Shown: in pieces, positions 12,640 through 24,600 of the stretch
Position numbering within the stretch: position 1 is the first letter of the stretch
How the letters are laid out: each line of letters starts with the position of its first letter
Origin: Amphiduros pacificus
Taxonomy: Eukaryota > Annelida > Polychaeta > Phyllodocida > Hesionidae
NCBI GenBank assembly: GCA_949316495.1
Contig: OX439005.1
Span: 7,761,001 to 7,825,000, forward strand
Reading direction: 5' to 3'
DNA: 64,000 nt
Program-made: the position numbers and the translations under genes
The notes under the pieces: generated by a model
Databases searched by the model: none
Told to the model about the DNA's origin: nothing
Seen by the model: only the letters and a program-made list of their open reading frames with translations

Positions 12640-15600
12640 CTGAAAGGCAAAATGGTTTAAAATATTACATTGTAAATCCATAAAGGAGGACATACTGTGT
12701 TGAAGCTGCTGATGGAATTATGCTTGATGGTTCAGATGGGATTTGTTACTGCCTGGCTTACTCACAGTTGCCTAGCAACCCAAAATATCCAAGGATCATC
12801 CCCTATTATGTCCCTGACATTACATTTATGTAGCTAGCATCTAAGGATCAATACCCCAACTCTCCTATGTTCATGATGTTAAATAACTTTAAGTAACTAG
12901 CAATCAAAAGTTCAAAAGATTACATCCAATCCCGAAAGTTCCCCCAGATCATAACATTACATTATGCTTGATGCCTTTCTGTCATTATGACAATGGCTAC
13001 ATATGGGCAGAAACATTATTTCTTGGCACATTCAAATACCTGCATGAGTAAATACACAAGTTTGCACATCAGTATTGTCAATGTAATTCATGTCTAAAAT
13101 CAAGCATGGCTACCAAGCCTAAATCATAAAACAGGACAATAAAAATTTTTGATATTGAATTATACTTGGCTGGCAGAACAGAGAGATAAACAGAAGCAGA
13201 TGGTGTGTTAAGTACCTGGCATCATCTCTGCTGCCTTCAGTGCTGCTGCTGCTGCTGCTGCTGGATGCCTCATCTTGTGGAGCTGGATATCGGCGAGATC
13301 GACCACGCTTCTTGGGAGGAAGGGCTGCCCTGTTGTCTTCCCTCATACTTCCCCTAGACACCTCTATCGAGGGAGACTTGCGAGAGTGGCCACGCTTTTT
13401 AGGAGGCAGATGTTTATCAAGTGCCTGCCAATAGTCAGTAGTAACTCTCTCAAAGTTCCCAGTGGCCAAAAAAATTTCACTCTTTTCAACTCTGGGATTG
13501 AACTGAATCTCATCCTCATCGGGGTCCATCGCTTGCACCACCGGAGACATGCCGTGCATGAATGCTTTCATTGTAGTGCCCCCTAGTGGCGAGCTGCCAG
13601 AGCTGAGGCAGGAATCCTCTAAGCTGCCATCAGAGGGCAGGCCACTCACCCGCTCATCTTCCACTGGGCTCAGCCTGTCAGGAGAAGACGCCTCTTCGCT
13701 GAGCATGGCGAGAGTGTCCTGTGACTCGCTCTGTGACTCGCTCTGTGACTCACTCTGTGACTCGCTCTGTGACTCGCTCTGTGACTCGCACTGACTGGTA
13801 TCACTCTTTGTGAGGTCAATGAAGCCAGTGACTGGCTTAGTGGGGATCAGAGGCTTGGGTCTGCCGCAGGAACAGCGCCTGGTGCACCCCACCTCCTTCC
13901 TGACAAACACCACGTCACTGTCACTGTCCTCGTCCGCCTGGTGGCCGTCACAGGTGGCGAGAGAACTGTCGCTTTCACACGTCTCTGTGCTGCTCCCACA
14001 TGCCTCCGCACCTGAGCCCTCTGGCACACTGCACTCATCATTCACTGATAATGTGTCTGTCATTATGTCAGTCTGCATGTCAGTCTGCATGTCAGCGGCC
14101 TTTACTTCATCCTCCGAGGTTGCTATAACCTTATCATAATCCACATCCTCATCCTGGCAACTCTGCACGTCATCCACTTTAGATAACAGGAATTTTGGCA
14201 ATTTCCTATTCTTTCTGCCAGAGCCTTTGACCTTCCATTTCCTGGGATATTCCTTACTGTAGTTGTGAGAATTGTCTGTGATCAAGGTCATTGTCAGTGG
14301 TGCCCTCTGGTGGTGGCCAAGCACACCAGGCCCAATATTCTCCTTGCTGCTTGATTCGCTAGTGTCGCTGCCCTGGGACTCTTCTTCCTCCGTCTCGTTT
14401 CCTCCTTTATCCTGTTCCCTGATAGATCCCGCTACTTTACTGCACTCGTCTAACACCTCGGAGAGAGTGCTTGGCTGGGCGTCTGGGGGAAGTTGATCAA
14501 TGTCTTTGTCACTTTTTTGGCCAATACATGTAGTTTCGGCCCATGTTTCATTTTCATTGCGAGGGCTCTGACGTACAAAACCATTCTGTGGATTTTGCAT
14601 GAAGAAATTGAGAATTGAAGGTTGTCCTGGTAATGATCTCATGCCTGCATCAGAATTACCATGTCTTTTCTTTTTTTCAATTTTCCTTTTAATCTTTAAC
14701 TTTAACTTTGTTCTATCCTGTAGACCTTCTTGGAGCGGTTCACTGCTACTGTCAAATTCTTTCTTGTCTGATTCCATCTCCATAGGAATGCTTTGTGTTT
14801 GTATATTGGGATACACGAGCTGTCGCCTTAATGGTTTGTCAAGGCTATCAGTGGAGACGTGCTCGATGGCATTAGGATTAAGTCGCGGGGATGATCTCGT
14901 TTTTGGGGACTGTTTACAAATAACAAGGGGCGAGGCGCCTCTCTGCATGACCATATTAGTCAATAGTTCTCTTCTCGGAGACTGGGAAGAGCGAGTCAGC
15001 GATTCTGTCCTGGGTGACCCTGTCCTGGGTGACCCTGTCCTGGGTGACTCGGTCCTGAGTGACTCTGTCCTGAGTGACTCGGTCCTGGGTGACTCGGTCA
15101 TGGGTGACTCGGTCCTGAGTGGCTTGGTCCTGAGTGGCTTGGTCCTGGGTGACTCGGTCCTGGGTGACTCGGTCCTGGGTGACTCGGTCCTGGGTGACTC
15201 GGTCCTGGGTGACTCGGTCCTGAGTGGCTTGGTCCTGAGTGGCTCGGTCCTGGGTGACCCAGACTTGGGTTGCTCTCCGCCTGGCGAGTGAATCAGTGAG
15301 GCTGGCAGTATAGGAGCCAGGGAGTGTGTTTCTAGTGGACTGCTTCCAGGTGTCGCAGTGATTGAGGCAGGATGTGATGATTGTGCACATTCTGCAACCG
15401 AATTGTGCACATTCTGCAACACATACATTTATATCAGTTAGAACAGATAACACCTCAAGTAGACATCTATAAAATAGGTGGCAGTGAGACACAATTTGTC
15501 TCGAACACATCACATGTAACAAAAGATTTTGGTAACATTTTGAAGTCCCTGAGCTTGAAAAACTGAAGCCTAGATTGGGACAAACCATAAATCATGGGAT

Positions 15601-18600
15601 GGGGGACAAGCGGATTACTTTGACACACGCAAATCTTAATTTCGGACTGCCAGACTTCAAACCGCAAGTGCAATTTTGGGAAACCAGGTTTAAAAACAAT
15701 CAGCAATACAACACTCAAAAATGATTGCTTAATGTTATTTCTTTAACTAGAATAATTTTCCTATATAACACTCAAAAATGATTGCTTAATGTTATTTCTT
15801 TAACTAGAATAATTTTCCTACAACATGTATTATGGGGTGGGGTGTTACCTATGAGGGGCTACAGGGGTGGGGTGTTACCTGGTGAGGTGTTATAGGAATG
15901 GGGCGTTACCTGTGACTCGGGTTTCAGGGGCGGGGTGTAATCGGGTGGGCTGTTACCTGGTGGGGTGTACTGGGGAGATGCGATGAACTGTTTTGCATTG
16001 TACAAGGTTGCTCTTCCATCACTTCTTCCTTTGTTGAGTCTTCTTGCCTTTCCTCTTGTTGCTGTTTCTTAAACTGTGAAATCATCTCTCTGTACTCCAT
16101 CCATTTGACCTCCAGAATCTGTCTTCTTTGATGAGCAGTCATGTTTCCGTTTGCCTGTAACAAGCATCAAATGATTCTTCCATCTAAAATCCAAAGAGCT
16201 TCCCTCATATTTTATGGACAATTGTTTCACTGGGTGAAGTAAATGTAAATTTAATGTGTTTGTAACTGCAGTGTGAAGACTCACCTCTGAGAGCTGGGAG
16301 GAGTACTGTCGACAAAAATCACTGTAATTCATGCTTATATTTTTCAAAGTCCAACTTTCCCTCGAGTATTCAAATTCAACATCATTAATTCCAAGCTCTT
16401 CACAAATTTCTTTTGAGCTTTTGGTTCTCTAAAAAAAAAAAAAAAATTCCAAGACAGTGTTATAGATGGACAGGAAAATAGGCAAAATAAAGGTTAACAT
16501 TTGCACAAGTAATATAAAGAAAATCTGGAGTGTGAATCCAACAAGTTGAGCTGAGACGTTGCATACCTGTTTGCTGAGCCTGCGGGGGGAGCCTTCGGTG
16601 GGTACGCCTTCAAATTTGGTGCCCAGATTGAGGCCTGTGTGTATGTCATCATTAACCAGCATCTTGTACCAGCGAGGCTTCCCAACCATATCCAACTGCT
16701 TCTTGTTCAGCGGACGGACAGACACCTGGCGGAAGATTTGTTTCCTTATAAGCATATGTTCAGTACATCCTTGGAACATCTTTAAATATCTTTAAATACC
16801 TTGGACAACTGTCATATTAAAATTGTGCATAGTTTAAGTGTGCATCAATCAATTCTTCTTGAGGCATTTTAAATGCTAAATTATATCCATGAAACTTATC
16901 AACTGAATGAATTGGATAAATGTGATTGCTATATAAAAGAAAAAATATATAAATCCAATTCTTAGATTGCTTTGCCTGTAGAATTACAATTATAAACTAA
17001 TTAAATACCTTGTGACAAATGTCACAATCAGTACTGAAAAAAGCTGTGGTGTCAATGATAACAGTATACATGGCTACAGCCAGATTCCTTGATACTATAT
17101 ACATTGCTTTGAACTGATGATGTAGCTCTTCACTCTGTACTGCATGAATTTTTATTTCTTCCCAGATGGTTATTGGTTTTATTGTGCATTATGTTTCTCT
17201 GGAAGGGGGACACACTGTGTAAGCAGTTGTGTTAGGCTTACAACACTGTTTGTTCAAATGTAGGTCAATAGGTCTTTCATCTAGGGCATGCTAGCTTTGC
17301 TGTATGGAGTCAATAAAGCAACAATAGAGAGAATATAGAGTGCTGTATGTGATATTTTTGGGGTTCTAATCACTGCCCTTCTTAGTTAGACGCCTTGCAA
17401 CCAAAATGATCAAAGATTCTTGCTCCTTTATGTAACATAAGTTTATGTAACCAGCAACCAAGGATCCCCTTAAAGATCCTGACATTATGTAACCTAATAT
17501 AACTTGCAGGGGACAGACTTAGAGGAGAAGGGGTAACACACAAATACACACACACACATGCACACGTGCAAACACAGACACCAGGGCAGACAGAGTGATT
17601 TCTAAGAGGTACTGGAAGTTGCTGTCCACAGTAGCTCAACCTTCCCATAACTATCAAAGTACTAATTGTCCACTTTATAATAGTTTCATTTTCAGGACTT
17701 TTATTCCGATCAAGCTGAATTTATGTCAATGAGATTTGAGATAAGTTGGGGCCAAATTTGATATGTAACATTTTGATTGGTCAATATCATCTTTTGCTCA
17801 AGTCTCCTCTTTAAATGGTTTTAAATGATCAGTTAGGAAGAAATGTTCACAAACCTCTAAGGCCATTGACATATGTCTATGCACGTTTAATGGCGGTGAG
17901 ATTTTGCATGTACACAAATTTTGAATTCAAGGTCAATGTATCAAGGTCAAAGGTCAATGTATCAAGGTCAAAGGTCACATGACTAAAACAGTATGACGAG
18001 GCACAGCTATGACCTAAGACATTTCTGTATACCAAGTTTTAACTTCCTCTTATAAGTGGTTGCTGAGACATGCTCAGTACAAAATTTGTGACCTCAAGGT
18101 GACTGCACTGAAGTCAATGGTGACATCACTGAGAATTGAAGGAATCTGAATCTTCACCTCAATATCTACCTCTGTATAAAATTTGAAACATATATTACTG
18201 GTAGTTTTGGAGAAGAAGATTTTTAAAGAAATTTTGACAGACATTTTCCCCACTCTAAAGCTCTGCGAGCTGAAGTCTTAGTAGAGCTAAAAATGAGATG
18301 GAGACAAATCTGTGGACTTTCATACTATAATATAATTCTCAACTTTAAGTTAATGTGGAAATATGTAAAAAAATTATCTGATATGAGTGTGAAATTAATT
18401 TGAAAATGTATATTTTTCAGAATTAATGTCTTGAATTTGAATAATTTTAGCCCAAATTAAAAGTTGATCGATTGGTTTCAATTTTTATCTGTGGGTTTAC
18501 TACATATCAGAGAACATTTCTTTTAATGAGCAGCTTGATCGGAAAAAAGTCCCAAAAATGAAACACCCTACTTTATAAATTACATTTGGCTTATATATCA

Positions 18601-21600
18601 ATTACAGATGAAAATTATATAAAATTAAGTGAGAATACATATTGGTTGGAACAGATGCTTAATAAACCTTGAATACTTTTCTTGTCGTTAATAAGGTTTT
18701 TGAAAATAAAGTTGATATGTTTAATCAACTTAAGCAATACAGGTCTCCAATAATTGTAACTGTTGTCAGCAAAACACAAATGCATTATGCACATATTTTA
18801 GGTCAGAAAAGCAGATTATTCCAAATCATTAGTTGAGTATTTAGTGACTAGGATACCCAAATAGATGCTTAGTTCCAACTTATAAAGCAAAGTTATTCTA
18901 AAAAGTACAGTGTAACGCACTATAGAATTTATCTGTTATATCTTTTAAATTAACGTTAGAATTTTAAGCCTCATTTTATCTTTCGATGGCATTATACATC
19001 ATTAATCACTAAAATTAAATAATCACAGCTGACAATGCCATCCAATATTACAAGTGATTTAAATAGCAGAGTTAACTTGACAACACCCCAGCAAGTGACA
19101 TACCAAGCAATCCAAACAGAAGGTGAGCATAGCTGATGACATGAAGCAAAACGGAAGGAAAGGCTAATGCAAAATGGAAAAATGATTGAAAAACACTTGG
19201 AGGGCAGACTAGGGGACAGTCACAATATCAAAGACATTGGAAAGAAGTGTTTAATAAGCAGAGGACAAGCTCAGCTGACATTAAACATATTGGATGGGGT
19301 AACAGATTATTGGATTCAATTGACAGATTGTGAGCTCAGATGACAATGATATTGGAAAAAATCATTTATTTAACAGGCAATAAAATAGATAATAACATCA
19401 AATAGAGTTTAAAGTAAATGATTCACTAAGCAAAGGGAGAGTACAGCCAAAATTACTTAGAAGAGGAAGAGTACAGAGAAAGAGTACAGCCAATATTTAA
19501 ACATATAAAGTAATTTACTTAACACAAAGAGGACATCCTGCACATCAAACAAATTTATATAGAGAATTACTTAGGAGAGGGAGAGTACAGCCAAAATAAA
19601 ACAGAGTAATTTACTTACCACCAGCTGATATCAAACATATAAAGAGAATTACTTAGAAGAGGGAGAGTTCACATCCAACATATAGAGTACCGTATTTACT
19701 CCTGTATAAGAAGACTCATGTATAAGACACCCCCCAAAATTGAGGTTATTTTGCTTGAAAAGACCAATTTCCAAATATAAGACGAGCTGTTTTTTCTCGA
19801 GATATCGGCTCTGCTACCATTCAAGCTTGGCGGCCATTTTAAAAGAGAAACGTAAATATGCTTAAGATACAAGATCTTAACGGTCTTATACACAAGTATT
19901 TACAGTAAAATGTAACTACGATGTTCATATTTTCGAAATAATGATTTATCATTTAAAATCGATCCGCTACGTCCGATGTCTGTTTTTTCGAGGACGTCAG
20001 GTACATGGTATGAGCGAAGGTTATTTACTTTTCATGGTGATAAAGTTAATTATTCTTGCCGTAAATCACCGTCCACAGGTTGCCCTCTTGTATAAGACGC
20101 CACCCCCCCTCCCCCCCAAACATTAACTGAGGGTTTGGGTACAAAAACCTCGGCTAATATACGAGTAAGTACGGTAATGCACTTAATGCAGAGGAAGAGC
20201 ACAGCTAACATCAAACATTAAATAAGAAAATTACTTAGAGGGAGAGAGAGTACAACTGATATCAAACATGCAGATTTACTTAGCAGAGGGAGCACTCAGC
20301 CGACATCAAACAAAGCAAATGGTTCACTTAGCACAGGCAGAGCTTAGCCAATATTTATCATATCAAATGGTTTACTACACAGAGAGAGTACAGCCAACAT
20401 CAAACATATGAAGAGAATTACTTGGCAGAGGAAATGTAAAGCTAACATCAAACATATCAAGTGCTATATTTTGCAGAGCGAGAGTAGAGCCAACCTCAAA
20501 CATAGAGTGGTTTACTGAAGGGAGAGCACAGCTAGCATCAAACAAATTAAGTAACTTACTTAGCAGGGGGAGGGCACAGCTAGCATCAAACAAATTAAGT
20601 AATTTACTTAGCAAGGGGAGCGCACAGCTAGCATCAAACAAATGAAGTAATTTACTCAGCGGGGGGAGCGCACAGCTAGCATCAAACAAATTAAGTAATT
20701 TACTTAGCAGGGGGAGCGCACAGCTTGCATCAAACAAATGAAGTAATTTACTCAGCGGGGGGAGCGCACAGCTAGCATCAAACAAATTAAGTAATTTACT
20801 TAGCGGGGGGAGCGCACAGCTAGCATCAAACAAATTAAGTAATTTACTTAGCGGGGGGAGCGCACAGCTAGCATCAAACAAATGAAATAATTTACTTAGC
20901 AGGGGGAGCGCACAGCTAGCATCAAACAAATTAAGTAATTTACTTAGCAGGGGGAGCGCACAGCTAGCATCAAACAAATTAAGTAATTTACTTAGCAAGG
21001 GGAGGGCACAGCTAGCATCAAACAAATTAAGTAATTTACTTAGCAGGGGGAGGGCACAGCTAGCATGATGCAGGTCCTTGACATAACAACCCACCAGGTC
21101 ACAGATTTACAAGGACAACAGGTTAACCCTTTGGCACGGGGATTCAATCTCGACACAGCTGGGGATCGAACCCACAACTTTTGGATCACCACAGAAGAAC
21201 TGGCGCTATTAAGCTGGCACTCCAACCAACTGTGCCATGGCCCTTGGTAGAGAGTACAGCTAACATCAAACATATAAAATGGGAAATTTACTTGATGGAG
21301 AGAGGGAGAGCACAGATAACACCAAACATAAAGCGATTTACTGAGCAGAGGGGGGTGGGAGTATAGCTAACATCAAACATAGAAAGTGATTTATCTAATC
21401 AGACATATAAAGTAATTCACTCTACAGAGGGATTGCACTGCCAACACCAAACATGGTGATTTAAGCAGAGAGTCCAAATAACATCAAACAAATCCATTAA
21501 TTTAGCAGAGAGAGGGCACAACCAACATCAATCATATTAAGTAGGAGAATTACAGCCAACATCAATCATATAAAGTAGGAGAATTACAGCCAACATCAAT

Positions 21601-24600
21601 CATATAAAGTAGGAGAATTACAGCCAACATCAGACCTATAGAGTAAGAGAATTACAGCCAACATCAGACCTATAGAGTAAGAGAACTACAGCCAACATCA
21701 GACCTATAGAGTAAGAGAATTACAGCCAACATCAGACCTATAGAGTAAGAGAATTACAGCCAACATCAGACCTATAGAGTAAGAGAACTACAGCCAACAT
21801 CAGACCTATAGAGTAAGAGAATTACAGCCAACATCAGACCTATAGAGTAAGAGAATTACAGCTAACATCAGACCTAGAGTAAGAGAATTACAGCCAACAT
21901 CAGACCTAGAGTAAGAGAATTACAGCCAACATCAGACCTATAGAGTAAGAGAATTACAGCTAACATCAGACCTATAGAGTAAGAGAACTACAGCCAACAT
22001 CAGACCTAGAGTAAGAGAATTACAGCCAACATCAGACCTATAGAGTAAGAGAACTACAGCCAACATCAGACCTATAGAGTAAGAGAACTACAGCCAACAT
22101 CAGACCTATAGAGTAAGAGAATTACAGCCAACATCAGACCTATAGAGTAAGAGAACTACAGCCAACATCAGACCTATAGAGTGAGAGAATTACAGACATC
22201 AGACCTATAGAGTAAGAGAATTACAGCCAACATCAGACCTATAGAGTAAGAGAACTACAGCCAACGTCAGACCTATAGAGTAAGAGAATTACAGCCAACA
22301 TCAGACCTATAGAGTAAGAGAACTACAGCCAACATCAGACCTATAGAGTAAGAGAATTACAGCCAACATCAGACCTATAGAGTAAGAGAATTACAGCCAA
22401 CATCAGACCTATAGAGTAAGAGAACTACAGCCAACATCAGACCTATAGAGTAAGAGAATTACAGCCAACATCAGACCTATAGAGTAAGAGAACTACAGCC
22501 AACATCAGACCTAGAGTAAGAGAATTACAGCCAACATCAGACCTAGAGTAAGAGAATTACAGCCAGCATCAGACCTATAGAGTAAGAGAATTACAGACAT
22601 CAGACCTATAGAGTAAGAGAATTACAGCCAACATCAGACCTAGAGTAAGAGAATTACAGCCAACATCAGACCTAGAGTAAGAGAATTACAGCCAACATCA
22701 GACCTATAGAGTAAGAGAATTACAGCCAACATCAGACCTATAGAGTAAGAGAATTACAGCCAACATCAGACCTATAGAGTAAGAGAATTACAGCCAACAT
22801 CAGACCTAGAGTAAGAGAATTACAGATAACATCAGACCTATAGAGTAAGAGAATTACAGATAACATCAGACCTATAGAGTAAGAGAATTACAGCCAACAT
22901 CAGACCTATAGAGTAAGAGAACTACAGCCAATGTCAGACCTATAGAGTAAGAGAATTACAGCTAACATCAGACCTATAGAGTAATTTACTAAGCAGAGAG
23001 ATTGCATAAGTAACCTCCAATACATTGTGATTTAAGCAGAGGGAGATTACATCTAACAAAAAATAGGTAATTTAGCACAGTGAGGGTACATCAAGCATAT
23101 AAAGTAAGATATTTACTTTTCACAAGGAGAGTATAGCTAACATCATACATACAAAGTAAGATATTTACTTTGCACAGGGAGAGTATAGCTAACATCATAC
23201 ATACAAAGTAAGATATTTACTTTGCACAGGGAGAGTATAGCTAACATCAAACAAATTTAGTAATTTACTTAGCAGCGGGAGGGCAAAGCCAAAACAAAAC
23301 TAATGACCATAGGATTCATGCAATCCTAGCAGGGCTTGACATACGCACTGGCCCGGTGGCCCGGGGCACCAGATCCTCTGTTCGGGCCAGTGAATGCTCT
23401 GTTGTAGTGGCCCAGTTGGGCAACCATATTTTTGGTTTTTTAGTGGCCCAAACTATCTTGATTTTATCATTCTAATCCTTGATAGATATCATATCACGGT
23501 CAATATTTGATTGGGACAAGTATCCCCCTAGTCAGACACTATACAGCCTTATGTACAATGCTCTTTATTGTATCACACATCCTATTATCCTTAGAAACTT
23601 CTAGCCACCACTCCTTATGCTCTTGTGGCCCAACTTGGCAACCAACATTTTTCTCTTTATGTCAAGGCCTGCCTAGGATTGGCTGATAGTCAGCTATTGG
23701 GCTCCTCTCTTCAACTATGAAAGTCAGATGATGGACATATTAATTTTCATCTTTCAGTATAGCAGGGTCAGTGTGGTTAGACTTTGTGTGTGCAAACCTT
23801 TGACTCTGACTTGTACCGTATTTACTCGTGTATAAGTCGACTCGTGTATAAGACGAACCCCCAAAATTGAGGTTATTTTACTTGAAAAAAAACAATTTCC
23901 GAATATAAGACGAGTTGGTTTTTCTTGAGATCGGCTCAGCTACCATTCAAGCTTCAGCTGAAGCTTGGCGGCCATTTTAAAAGTGAAACATAAATATGCT
24001 TAGGATATAAGATCTTAGCGTCTTATACACGAGTATATACGGTAAAACGTAAATACGATGTTCGTATTTTCGAAATAACGAATGTCAGACATAGCAGATT
24101 GATTTTAATTGCGTTTTAAATGATAAATAAAGGTATTTACCCAATATTATTCGAGAACAGAACAAAACCATCAATCCATTTAAAACGCAATTAAAATCGA
24201 TCCACGTGTGAAAGCATTTCTGTCAACAAGGGAAGACACGACTCAAAGCAGTGAACGCTGATAATCGGTATCAGTGAAATTTTACTAATTTTCACACCAA
24301 TGGGAATGGGAAGACATCCAAGGCAGAATTGAATTGTGCGGTATATTTAAATAATAATTTTAATTTTGATAGACATAGAAGTAAAAGTAAAACATAAATA
24401 CGATGTCCGTGACGTAGCGGATCGATTGGCCACGTGACTCACAAGTGGTTGAATATTTCTTTGTGTTAAGCCAAAGATATTAATTATATCGCTTTTAATT
24501 ATCATCGTTTATAATATTGGGTAAATACCTTTATTTATCATTTAAAACGTAATTAAAATCAATCCACGTGTGAAGGCATTTCTGTCAAAAAGGGAAGACA

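Noticed and set aside
20375-21094. 239-codon minus-strand frame with [12 protein letters not shown] repeats
   Set aside because: A 60-bp repeat keeps one frame open automatically; the frame runs into a SINE and has no exon borders.
21530-22985. CRISPR-like regular 34-bp array
   Set aside because: The repeats are contiguous with no spacers, and the surroundings are intronic in an animal gene.
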